From contig PABP01000022.1 of NCBI GenBank assembly GCA_002699585.1, positions 101,416 through 165,415 on the forward strand: a stretch of 64,000 nt of DNA, given 5' to 3'. How positions within the stretch are numbered: the stretch's first letter is position 1; each line of letters starts with the position of its first letter. The stretch is from Anaerolineaceae bacterium (lineage in GTDB: Bacteria > Chloroflexota > Anaerolineae > Aggregatilineales > Phototrophicaceae). The position numbers and the translations under genes are program-made. Under the pieces are notes generated by a model. The model was not told where the DNA came from. It saw only the letters and a program-made list of their open reading frames with translations, and did no database searches. This document shows positions 55,140 through 64,000 of the stretch, piece after piece.

Positions 55140-55880
55140 TCAGTTCCCCATTGCCACCTGCTGCGCTTCGCAGGCATCGACCTGCGCCATAACAACGGCT
55201 TCGTAGTCTGTACCCACCAACCGCTCGACCAGCGCATTTTCATAGCCTTCACTCGCAGCGGCTGCTACCAGGTACGCTTCATAGCTGTGCTGGGCTGCGA
55301 CAAAGCTGCCTGTTGCGAAGTGCGCTTCCGCCAGGAAGTAGTGTGCCGAGACTTCGGTTTCATCCAGTGCTAAGGCTAACGCTGCATCCGTAGCGGCCAG
55401 ATCGTAGTTACCAGCATAGACATTCACGGCACTGCGCAGCGTGTAACCCGCTGCCAGATCAGGAAAAGCGTCCAGTGCGCGGTCAACTTTTGCCTGGGCC
55501 TTGTCAAAGTTACCATTTTCTAGATGTAACACGGCCAGCATCAGATCCAGGCCAGCCGCTTGTTCGGCGGTATTCGGACCACTGGTATCATCGAGCATTT
55601 CCTGCGCCATTGACGTGCTGGATGAAGCAACGAAGACCAGAACCAGTAGGACTAGGCTGACAACCACTGAAACAGTCGAGAGTTTGTTAGCGGTTGCAAA
55701 GCTCAAACGTGCAGGTGAGGATTCTTCATTGACTGTTTCGGCTTTAGCTTTTTTCGATTCCGATTTCCTGGCTTCAAAAGCGGTTACGACCATGCGACGA
55801 CGCTCAGCATGTTGCAGTTGACGATTGCGATATTCCTTATCCATTGCGAAATCTTTGCTCGTGAAGGTGTTGGTATTCAT
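55140..55880 (-). CDS. TPR-repeat membrane protein
   Basis: The 246-residue protein has a charged cytoplasmic N-terminus (KEYRNRQLQHAERRR, SKKAKAETVNEES), one membrane helix (VSVVVSLVLLVLVFVASS) and an extracytoplasmic set of three or four TPR-like helix pairs (AVLHLENGNFDKAQAKVDRA, AVNVYAGNYDLAATDAALAL, FAEAH-type repeats). TPRs mediate protein contacts; the partner is unknown. The ATG at 55880 with GGGAG ahead is preferred over an upstream in-frame ATG. It is monocistronic and diverges from the large kinase gene. Confidence 0.78.
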   Translation of the reverse strand: MNTNTFTSKDFAMDKEYRNRQLQHAERRRMVVTAFEARKSESKKAKAETVNEESSPARLSFATANKLSTVSVVVSLVLLVLVFVASSSTSMAQEMLDDTSGPNTAEQAAGLDLMLAVLHLENGNFDKAQAKVDRALDAFPDLAAGYTLRSAVNVYAGNYDLAATDAALALALDETEVSAHYFLAEAHFATGSFVAAQHSYEAYLVAAAASEGYENALVERLVGTDYEAVVMAQVDACEAQQVAMGN

Positions 55881-56176
55881 GTCCGTGCTCCCATTTTCTG
55901 TGCCGTTTGGCTTGTTGTGAGCCGTCTGGCGTGTTGTCGTTCGATGACTCCACTGTATTCGAGGCGAGCACATTTGGGAGGACGTGAAAAGAGAGGGAAT
56001 GGGGGGAGGGAAAGGGGGAGGGAAAGGACAAAAATCACCCGATTTTGCCTCTTGATTGGGCTATACTGACCTTGAAACACGTAAATTACGGAAATTTGTA
56101 TACTTATTACGACATATTGCCGAATCGACCCGCTAAAGATTCAGAGGCTGAGGTTGGCAGTTTGAGGGGGTGAATC

Positions 56177-59100
56177 ATGGTCGTGAGTGATCTGAGTGGA
56201 CAGCAGATCAAAGGCTATGTGCTGCGCGAGCAGCTGGGATCAGGCGGTTTTGGCGCCGTGTATCGCGCTTATCAGGAAGATGTGCAGCGTGAGGTGGCTA
56301 TCAAGATCATCCTGCCGCGCTACGCTAACCAGCCTGAGTTCATTCGCCGCTTCGAAGCCGAAGCCCAGACGATTGCTCAATTAGAACATCCCTACATCGT
56401 GCCTATGCATGACTATTGGCGCGATCCACATGGAGCTTATCTGGTGATGCGACTGCTGCGTGGGGGCAGCATCCGCGATGTGCTGCGTCAGCATCACATG
56501 TTCGATGTCGAACGCATCGCCGTGCTGCTGGGTCACATCGCCAGTGCGCTCCACCATGCCCATCAACAACAGGTGATTCACCGCGACATCAAACCCGATA
56601 ACATCTTGTTGGACGAGAATGGCATTGCCTATCTAGCAGACTTCGGCATCGCCAAGAACCTGTCTCAAGAAACAAACGGCACGCGTAAAGAAATTGTCGG
56701 CTCGCTGGATTATCTCTCGCCCGAACAAGCGCGCAGCGAACCGATCACAGCTCGGACGGACATCTACAGTATGGGCGTGGTGCTGTATGAGTTGCTGGTC
56801 GGCGAGCATCCTTTCTATGAAGTCTCGTCTGTGGAGCGCATGTACAAGCACATCAGCGACCCATTGCCTGAAATCACCAGCTTGGAACCTGACTTAAATC
56901 AGGCTGTGAATGAGATCATCCAGCGGGCCACGCAGAAGAACCCCAAGGAACGCTACCCGGATGTACTGAGTCTCGCCAGAGAATTTGCCGAAGTGGCACA
57001 GATGACGGTTAGCTCGTCCAAATCAATCTATGAAACCCTTACCAGCCGTGAACTCGACATACTACGCTTGGTTGCTGAAGAACTGACCAACCAGGAGATC
57101 GCTGAGAAGTTGGTCGTTGAGCACAGTACGATCCGCTGGTACATCCGCCAGATCAACAAGAAGCTGCGCGTGTTCAGTCGCGAAGAACTCAAGCGTAAGG
57201 TGGCTGAGCTTGGCTGGTTCGATGAAGAAACATCCACCATCGATGCCAGTTCATCGCAAATCGCGCTACTATGGGATGATGTCGAGAATCCTTACAAAGG
57301 CTTGCGCGCTTTCGAACGCGGTGAAGCCCAGGATTTCTTCGGACGCGAGGAATTCGTTGAGCGGCTGTTATGGCGTATGCAGGAGGCCGATCCGTACCAG
57401 CGCTTCCTGGCGATTGTCGGACCGAGTGGCAGCGGTAAGTCGAGCGTCGCTCGTGCAGGTTTGTTGCCTGCACTGGTCAAGAACGCCATTGCGGGATCAG
57501 ATCACTGGTTCTGCATCGACATGATTCCGGGTGACTCCCCCTTTGATGCCTTAGAAACAGCTTTAATTCGCATTGCAGCTGATCAGGCCATGAATCTGCA
57601 TGACCAAATCAGCCGTGACGAGCGCGGCCTGGTGCGTGCGGCGGATCTAATCCTGCCCAAGGATAAGAGCGAACTCTTGCTACTGATTGACCAATTTGAG
57701 GAGGTCTTCACGCTGGTCACCGACGAAGGCAAACGCCAAAGGTTCCTGGATTTGCTGCTGGCGACGGTGACAGCACCCCATAGTCGCGTGCGCATCGTGG
57801 TAACCCTACGTGCGGACTTCTATGATCGCCCCCTACACTACCCCAAATTCGGCGAGATATTACGCACGCGAATGGAAACCATTCTCCCGCTGACAGCTCA
57901 AGGCATTGAACGGGCCATTGTGGGCCCGGTGGAGCGTATGGGCATGGTCTTCGAGGATGGCTTAGTCGCCCACATGGTCTCGCAAACGACCTATCAGGCG
58001 GGGGCCTTGCCGCTGTTGCAATTCGCGCTAACTGCACTGTTTGATCTACGTGAGGGCCACAAGCTCACCCACGATGCCTACCAGCAAATTGGTGGAGTAG
58101 GTGGGGCACTGGCGAACCGCGTTGAGGACATCTACAGTCAGTTGGACGCACAAGCCCAGGAAGCTGTGCGCCAACTCTTTCTCCGTCTGGTGACACTCGG
58201 TGAAGGTGTAGAGGATACTCGCCGCAGAGTACCAAGAAGTGAACTGGTTGCTGTATCCAACGATGCCGACCTAATGGAAGACCTCATCGACTACCTGGCA
58301 CAGGAGCGTTTCCTGGCACTCGACAACGACCCGGCTACCCGTGCGCCGATGGTTGAGGTTGCACATGAAGCCATTCTGCGAGAGTGGGAGCGCCTAAGAG
58401 GATGGATTGACAAAAGTAGAACTGAACTCAGGTTACACCGTCAGCTTATCGGCTGGGGGAGTGATTGGCAACACGCAGATCAGGAATCTAGCTACCTGCT
58501 GCGAGGCGCAAGACTGGAGCAGTTCGAAGATTGGTCCAAGACAACAACAGTCGCCCTAACACCGACTGAGAAGCATTTTCTGGAAAAGAGTACGCAAGCC
58601 CGTATTGAATTCGAAGCAGGGGAAAATGCGCGTCAGCAACGTGAAAATGAATTAGAAAAGCGTTCGCAAAAGCGCACACGCTATCTAAATGGTGCGCTCA
58701 TCGTACTCCTGATAAGTGCTATTTTGTTTTCATTCTTCGCATTAGACCGTGAACAGAAGACACGCGATGCACTTTCAATGGCTGAACGAGAAGCGGATAT
58801 AAATCAAAGTCTCGTATTTTCAAATGATGCGATCGAGGCATATCAACGAGGAGAAACGGACTTAGCACTTCTTATTGCCTTAGAAGCGGTAGATTTAGAT
58901 GACCCACCGCAAGAATCGATACGTGCTTTAGGTGAGGTTGCGCGTGGAATCGGCACAAGGGCGATACTAAAAGGTCATACAAATGAAGTGAGAGCAATCG
59001 CGATTAGCCAAGATAATCATTTTGTGGCATCGGGAAGTTGTGCAAATTTAGTAGGTGATACCTGCCAAGAAGGTGCCGTTATTTTATGGGATTTGCGACA

Positions 59101-60913
59101 AGCAACAGATATTTGGCAATTAAATGATAGTTTGCATGATGGATGGATAACAGGGCTCGATTTTAGCCCTACTGGTGATTACCTTGTCGTAAGTTCCGAT
59201 GATGGTACTGTTGCCATGTGGGATGTAGAAACCGGTGAGCTAGTTCATGAATTCATTGGGCATGAAGGCGCCGTCAACGCAGTTGATTATCATCCGACAG
59301 AAGCACAAATTTTAACTGCTGGTGACGATGGCATCATACTTTTATGGGATGTTGCCACTGGAAATATTATTCACCGTTTCACCGAGCATAGTGGGGCTGT
59401 AAATGATGTTGTCTTCAATCAAGATGGCACGGAAATACTTTCAGGCTCTGAAGATAAACTTGTGATACTTTGGAATACTCAAACAGGCGAACCTATCATC
59501 ACATATGAGCAAAGTGCTTCTACTGCGATTGGTATTCATGCTGTTGCGTTTGATCCTGCCCATTCTTGGGTTCTTGGTTCAAACACGCAGATTGTTACTT
59601 GGGATAAAGAAACAGCAGAATTCGTCCACGTTGAAGGTACGTCACTGCGCCTCGCTGGTTTAGCAGTAGGGGCTGATGGCACAACATATGATGGTTCCGG
59701 GCGATTTGTCCGGTTAGTGAATTCATTAATTGACGGCACTAATGTTAGCGAACGCTTGCTTTATGATCACGACGGGTTGATATCCATGGTAACTGTATCT
59801 TTAGATAATCAAATTTTATTAACGGGTGCCACAGATGGGGCGATACGGATTTGGAATATTAACGCACAATTGGTGCGACGAATTGAAATTCCAGCTAGTA
59901 CATCAAGATTACGTTTAAGTCCAGATCAAGATTCACTATTGATAGGCTCTTTTTTTGAAAACGCTGCATTTATCTATGATTTGCGTAATGGGTTAATTGA
60001 ACAACAAATTGATGGCGAGTTTCCTCTGTCATGGGCAATTGAGTATAGTCCTGATGGGCGCTATGCGGCGATTGGCTATATCAACTTTTTTGATAATGAT
60101 GTGGATACAACGCTTATTTTGGTGGATCTTGCTAGCGGTGAAATCGTTCGTAACTTTGTTGGGCATACTATCCGTGTGAGTGATATTAGCTTCTCTCCTG
60201 ATGGACGCTATTTATTGAGTAGTAGTCAGAATTTTGCCTTTGAAGGCGAATTATTTCTATGGGATGTAACATCAGGCGAGCTTGTCAGGACATTTGAGAA
60301 CGAAGGGAATATTGCCAACGTAGACATTACAAATGATGGGCAATTTGTTATGTCAACATCGTACTTTAGTCAATATATAGCTATATGGGATATGAATACA
60401 GGTAAGCTTCTGAGACGACGTGATTTTGAGACGAATATCGAATACTCACGACTTGGGATAACGGATCATACAGCCTTGATTGGTTTAGATGATGGTCGTC
60501 TATTAGAAGTTGATATGGAAACCCTTGAAACACTACGCACATTTAATGGACACACAGGAACAGTCTGGGATATTGCACTTAGTGCCGATGGCTCCTTGAT
60601 GGCCTCAGGGCAAGGTAATGGCTTAGCAATACTTTGGGATTATGAAACAGGGCGTGAATTAGAGCGAATTTCATACCTTGGTGGCGGACTGATGAATGTA
60701 GCTTTTGGACCAAATGATAGCACAATTTTTACCAGTGCGTATCTCGGGGAGGTATTGGAATGGTACGTTAGTAATCAATCACTGGATGAACTTATTGGCT
60801 GGATTCGTGATAATCGACATCTACGTGAATTTACTTGCGAAGAGCGTGATATCTATCGTATTGAGCCATTGTGTGAATCTGAGACGAGCGAGGAATCTGC
60901 TCAGCAGACCTAA
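56177..60913 (+). CDS. Ser/Thr kinase - LuxR HTH - nSTAND1 ATPase - TM - WD40 chimera
   Basis: The 1578-residue protein has four parts. (1) A kinase domain: QLGSGGFGAVYRA, Lys43, HRDIKPDN (135-142), DFGIAKN (155). (2) A LuxR-type HTH near residues 288-345 (LTSRELDILRLVAEELTNQE ... STIRWYIRQINKKL). (3) An nSTAND1 ATPase with PYKGLRAFE and P-loop GPSGSGKSS (415-423). (4) One membrane helix near 838-858 (NGALIVLLISAILFSFFAL), then WD40 repeats to the end. The kinase, HTH and ATPase would be cytoplasmic and the WD40 part outside. Base composition falls sharply to AT-rich from about the membrane helix (near 58.7 kb) onwards, so the WD40 part seems to have a different origin. Confidence 0.88.
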   Translation: MVVSDLSGQQIKGYVLREQLGSGGFGAVYRAYQEDVQREVAIKIILPRYANQPEFIRRFEAEAQTIAQLEHPYIVPMHDYWRDPHGAYLVMRLLRGGSIRDVLRQHHMFDVERIAVLLGHIASALHHAHQQQVIHRDIKPDNILLDENGIAYLADFGIAKNLSQETNGTRKEIVGSLDYLSPEQARSEPITARTDIYSMGVVLYELLVGEHPFYEVSSVERMYKHISDPLPEITSLEPDLNQAVNEIIQRATQKNPKERYPDVLSLAREFAEVAQMTVSSSKSIYETLTSRELDILRLVAEELTNQEIAEKLVVEHSTIRWYIRQINKKLRVFSREELKRKVAELGWFDEETSTIDASSSQIALLWDDVENPYKGLRAFERGEAQDFFGREEFVERLLWRMQEADPYQRFLAIVGPSGSGKSSVARAGLLPALVKNAIAGSDHWFCIDMIPGDSPFDALETALIRIAADQAMNLHDQISRDERGLVRAADLILPKDKSELLLLIDQFEEVFTLVTDEGKRQRFLDLLLATVTAPHSRVRIVVTLRADFYDRPLHYPKFGEILRTRMETILPLTAQGIERAIVGPVERMGMVFEDGLVAHMVSQTTYQAGALPLLQFALTALFDLREGHKLTHDAYQQIGGVGGALANRVEDIYSQLDAQAQEAVRQLFLRLVTLGEGVEDTRRRVPRSELVAVSNDADLMEDLIDYLAQERFLALDNDPATRAPMVEVAHEAILREWERLRGWIDKSRTELRLHRQLIGWGSDWQHADQESSYLLRGARLEQFEDWSKTTTVALTPTEKHFLEKSTQARIEFEAGENARQQRENELEKRSQKRTRYLNGALIVLLISAILFSFFALDREQKTRDALSMAEREADINQSLVFSNDAIEAYQRGETDLALLIALEAVDLDDPPQESIRALGEVARGIGTRAILKGHTNEVRAIAISQDNHFVASGSCANLVGDTCQEGAVILWDLRQATDIWQLNDSLHDGWITGLDFSPTGDYLVVSSDDGTVAMWDVETGELVHEFIGHEGAVNAVDYHPTEAQILTAGDDGIILLWDVATGNIIHRFTEHSGAVNDVVFNQDGTEILSGSEDKLVILWNTQTGEPIITYEQSASTAIGIHAVAFDPAHSWVLGSNTQIVTWDKETAEFVHVEGTSLRLAGLAVGADGTTYDGSGRFVRLVNSLIDGTNVSERLLYDHDGLISMVTVSLDNQILLTGATDGAIRIWNINAQLVRRIEIPASTSRLRLSPDQDSLLIGSFFENAAFIYDLRNGLIEQQIDGEFPLSWAIEYSPDGRYAAIGYINFFDNDVDTTLILVDLASGEIVRNFVGHTIRVSDISFSPDGRYLLSSSQNFAFEGELFLWDVTSGELVRTFENEGNIANVDITNDGQFVMSTSYFSQYIAIWDMNTGKLLRRRDFETNIEYSRLGITDHTALIGLDDGRLLEVDMETLETLRTFNGHTGTVWDIALSADGSLMASGQGNGLAILWDYETGRELERISYLGGGLMNVAFGPNDSTIFTSAYLGEVLEWYVSNQSLDELIGWIRDNRHLREFTCEERDIYRIEPLCESETSEESAQQT

Positions 60914-60946
60914 GTATGTATCTGCTATTTACGCAGATTCGGTGTT

Positions 60947-60971
60947 GATCCAAGGACTTTGTTCTTGGGTC
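60947..60971 (+). terminator. Probable terminator of the large kinase gene
   Basis: GATCCAAG (60947-60954) pairs with CTTGGGTC (60964-60971, one G-T pair) around a 9-base loop, followed by a weak T-rich run. Confidence 0.45.
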
Positions 60972-60994
60972 GGTTGTTTTGATCATCCAATGGT

Positions 60995-61014
60995 TTCCGT
61001 CTTGCAAGACGGAA
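60995..61014 (+). repeat. Third copy of the palindrome (perfect 20 bases)
   Basis: TTCCGTCTTGCAAGACGGAA is a perfect palindrome. Its core GTCTTGCAAGAC is the one found in repeat copies A and B; the CTGTCCGGAAATTAGA part is absent here. Confidence 0.65.
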
Positions 61015-61112
61015 TGGCCCAGCGTGTGAGTTTCAGACACTGCTTGAAAAGCTTTAGCGTGTCGAAACTTACTCGCTCATAATATTTGTTATTGGCTGAG
61101 CATAGGTTTGAC

Positions 61113-63864
61113 ATGCCAGAGCAGGGTGGCACACTAGACCAAATCCTTACACCACGCGAAACAGACATCCTCAGGCTAGTTGCGGCAAGCTTGTCTAACA
61201 ATGAGATCGCGAATGAACTTTATCAACCCTGACGACGGTCAAGTGGTACATCCGGCAGCTGCACAGCAAACTGGGAACCTCGAACCGCAAGGCGCTAATC
61301 ACGGCTGCCCGCGAAATCGGTTTCGATGAAAACGCAGACATCGCTCGCATCCCTAACAATCTGCCGCATTCCTTATCAGGATTTATAGGCCGTGCTGTTG
61401 AAATAGAACAGCTTGAAATCCTACTCACTGAGGGAGGTCGCCAGATTGTCACGGTGCTGGCACCCGGCGGGATGGGCAAGACGCAACTCGCACTAGCGAT
61501 AGCGCATCAAGTGCTTTCAGAATTTCCTGATGGTGTATTCTTCGTTGATCTCACACCTCTGCAGTCTTCTGACAACATTGCTTCACTGATAGCCGATGTA
61601 ACCGGCTACCAATCTCATCAAGATACGCGCAGCCTCCAACAGCAACTTGTAGATTACCTATCAGACAAGTCGATGCTGCTCATTCTGGACAACTTCGAAC
61701 ACCTTCTAGATGGAGCAGCGCTTGTTACAAACCTCACAGAGCATTGCCCGACGCTTACGCTCCTCGTCACATCCCGTGAACGTCTCCGTTTGAGTCGTGA
61801 GACAGTTTTTGCGCTGCATGGTATGACTTATGGGAAAGGCAATGACCATAAAGAATCTGACATCAAAAATGACGCCTTCGTGCTTCTCGAAGCCACGGCA
61901 CGTCGCGTCAGGCCAGATTTTGAGCTCAATGAAATCAACTATCCAAGCGCGGAGAGTATCTGTCAGCTGACCGATGGCATGCCACTGGCGATTATTCTGG
62001 CAATGAACTGGCTGGAGTTGCTTTCACTTGCGGAAATTGTCACAGAGTTACAGACAAGCACGGAATTCCTGACGTCCAATCTAAGTGATTTGCCGGATCG
62101 ACACAGTAGTATGCGGGCTGTTTTTGAGCCGACCTGGAACCGCCTGACACCCGAAGAGCAGACTGTCTTCGCTCGGATGAGTGTTTTTCGCGGTGGATGC
62201 ACTCGTGAAGCAGCTCAAAAGGTCACGGAGGCATCACTTCATACGCTCCAAACGCTGGTTCAGAAGGCGCTCATCATCCGGTCATCAGAGGGCCGCTAGA
62301 GTGTCCACGAATTGCTACGACAATTTGTTGTGGAGAAAATGTCTCGTCTCGAACGTGAGACAGTTCTGGCTCACCATGCTGCATACTTTATAGATGTCGT
62401 GCGCACAGTGCCGATGGAGCACGCTGGTTGGAAACTACAGCATTTTGGAAAAGATCTTGAGAACATCAAGCTTATGTAGTTTACCTTGTTGGATGCTCAT
62501 CAGTGGAAGGAACTTGTTGCTGTAGCTGATGGGATCCCTCATATTCTCTTTGGATTGGCACGTTTTGACGAAGCACTCAAACTATATATTTCCACTCGTC
62601 AACACCTTAAGAATGTTCAAACAATTCCTGATGATTTGCTTATTCGGCTAGATATTTATGATGTACTCGCTACACACATGACCTCACAGAAGTTTCAATT
62701 CTGTGAGCAGAATCTGAAGGCAGTTGAACAGATCTTTAGCTCAAAAAGATTGCAAGACTACCTTTATGAACTTATGCACTGTGTACCGCCTTGGTCACAG
62801 GTGCGAATTGTAGTGATCAGTTGTCTGATGAACAGTGTGCCCAACTCGAAGCCTGGGCTTTGCAGGCCCTAGCCATTGCTGAGGACGTCGAGATTGCTTA
62901 TCCTCAGGTCTATGTTCTCAACATATTGTCTTTCTACAGCAACAGTAGGTCTTCCCAAGAGGCTCATCAGTATCTTTCCCGTGCATTAGAACTTGCAAAG
63001 AAAGCAGATAATTATCTGCTTGGTTGGACCTATGAGATGATGGGACTCGTTTACTTCACTTCTTGCGAATATCAGAAGACGCTAGATTGTTACATGAAAA
63101 GTTATCTTGATAACGAAGAGAAGGGAGCGCATGCTTTTCAGACTAGTCCTTTGCGCGAAGTTGCGATGACAGCCTTTGCTATTGGTGACTATGAGATGGC
63201 TATAGAATTCTATAATTTAGCAGCAAGGCAAGCTGGGAAGTTGAACTGGCGCGAACAGCAGTTGGCACTTGAGTTGACATCGATTGGAGTGACAAACGCC
63301 ATGAAGCGTGTAGACCTGTCGTGGCAAACACTCAATCACGTGAATGAGCGAGTTTTAGCCAGTGATTCTCACGATTTGAAGAATCATGCCTTATTTGCAG
63401 AAGGGGATATTCTTCTTCAAGAGGCCCGTTGGACCGAAGCCAAAGGTTTATTTGAGCAGGTCTTAGCTCACAATGAAACGGATATCTATGCACTGATTGG
63501 TCTGAGTCAAGCCTGTTACGAACTTAGTCATACAACAGAAGCATTGCAATATGCACATTACGTGCTTCAAGTCGCTAAAGATCAGCAAAGATTTCCAGCA
63601 GACACACTGTGGGATCTAGTTGAATTCGCGAATCCACTAACAGACTTTGAAAAAGCGGCCTTACTCTCGTATGTGATATACCATCGAGGCACTGTTTTCA
63701 ATATGAGAGAACGAGCTAATCGACTTCTGAGTGAAATGCAGCCCAGCAATGATCCAGACTGGATTGAAAGCGCGAAGGAACACTTTTTGGACATGGCTTT
63801 GGATGACTTAATTGGCTATTTATTGGAGAAGTACGCACCAACTGAAGACACCGTAGCCGACTAG
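61113..63864 (+). pseudogene. Broken LuxR HTH - NB-ARC - TPR regulator
   Basis: The gene starts MPEQGGTLDQILTPRETDIL, a LuxR HTH, and is shifted out of frame near 61223, after which TLTTVKWYIRQLHSKLG continues the HTH. The NB-ARC ATPase follows with SGFIGRAVEIEQL, P-loop APGGMGKTQ and LLILDNFEHLL. In-frame TAG codons lie at 62297-62299 (before SVHELLRQFV) and 62478-62480 (before FTLLDAHQWKEL). A second frameshift lies between about 62780 and 62830. The C-terminal TPR-like part runs on to the TAG at 63862. With two frameshifts and two stops it is a pseudogene. It is similar in plan to the kinase-NB-ARC-TPR gene at 50110. Confidence 0.85.
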
Positions 63865-63906
63865 CTGTTCTTAGCTGTTACCCCCTCGCTCATCCCTCTG
63901 TCCCCC

Positions 63907-64000
63907 CGCAGCCAGAATCAGGCCAACAAAGGCGTGCCCATCAACAATACGAGCGATTACAAGGGCGTCAGCTGGCGCAAGGGCAAAGTAGTGGAAACGC
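63907..64000 (+). pseudogene. Fragment of an AP2-domain HNH endonuclease (runs off the window)
   Basis: The frame reads RSQNQANKGVPINNTSDYKG, then VSWRKGKVVET. This matches the RxxNxxNKG and NNTSGYKGVSW core of the AP2-type DNA-binding domain in phage and homing HNH endonucleases. There is no start codon in frame after the preceding stop, so the 5' part (the HNH domain) is missing. It may continue beyond base 64000. Confidence 0.5.

Overview
The window looks like a chromosomal segment from a moderately GC-rich member of the Chloroflexota (Anaerolineae-like), probably an aerobic or facultative heterotroph. The assignment is inferred from gene content: a B-family haem-copper oxidase with a CuA subunit, methylmalonyl-CoA mutase with MeaB, several large Ser/Thr kinase and STAND regulators, and many ATGA/GTGA/TTGA-coupled genes. 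No rRNA is present, so placement below phylum is open.

Region 1 (1-5.0 kb) ends a lactate/malate dehydrogenase-like gene and then holds a light-protection cluster: a CrtYc-CrtYd-type lycopene cyclase, a small membrane protein, a DNA photolyase, a carotenoid desaturase-like FAD enzyme and an SRPBCC protein. Region 2 (5.2-13.3 kb) is nucleotide synthesis: purB and a P-loop kinase on the plus strand, and a tightly overlapped pyrB-pyrC-pyrD-pyrE-pyrF-ecsC-like operon on the minus strand. Region 3 (13.3-23.6 kb) has asnB, a gnd-zwf-pgl operon for the oxidative pentose phosphate pathway, a secreted M23 peptidase, glgB, a secreted protein of unknown function, and tmk preceded by a translationally coupled tmk paralogue that has lost its catalytic motifs. 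Region 4 (23.7-32.7 kb) has mutA-mutB-meaB, lutB-lutC and xylB.

Region 5 (33-38.2 kb) is a respiratory operon: a three-haem lipoprotein cytochrome c, oxidase subunits IIa, II and I, a small membrane protein and an SCO copper chaperone. tRNA-Asp(GTC) follows. Its 3' end is repeated 8.7 kb downstream next to a T-tract hairpin that looks like the original tRNA terminator, so 38300-47021 looks like an integrated island. The island carries a serine-recombinase C-terminus read antisense into the tRNA, fragments of an aldo/keto reductase and a TetR regulator, a MacA-MacB type exporter with a periplasmic binding protein, a divergent sensor kinase/response regulator with a striking GTCA/TGAC operator cluster, and a decayed IS3-family element.

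Region 6 (47-64 kb) is more AT-rich and regulatory: a GAF-LuxR regulator, a ScyD/ScyE-like secreted protein, a lipoprotein cytochrome c, a kinase-NB-ARC-TPR protein, a decayed mutasome (imuA plus an imuB-dnaE2 deletion fusion) between copies of a repeat, a TPR membrane protein, a 1578-residue kinase-HTH-nSTAND-WD40 chimera, a broken LuxR-NB-ARC-TPR pseudogene and a fragment of an AP2-type HNH endonuclease at the edge. The strongest leads are the inactive tmk partner, the tRNA-Asp island, the mutasome relic and the chimeric kinase.
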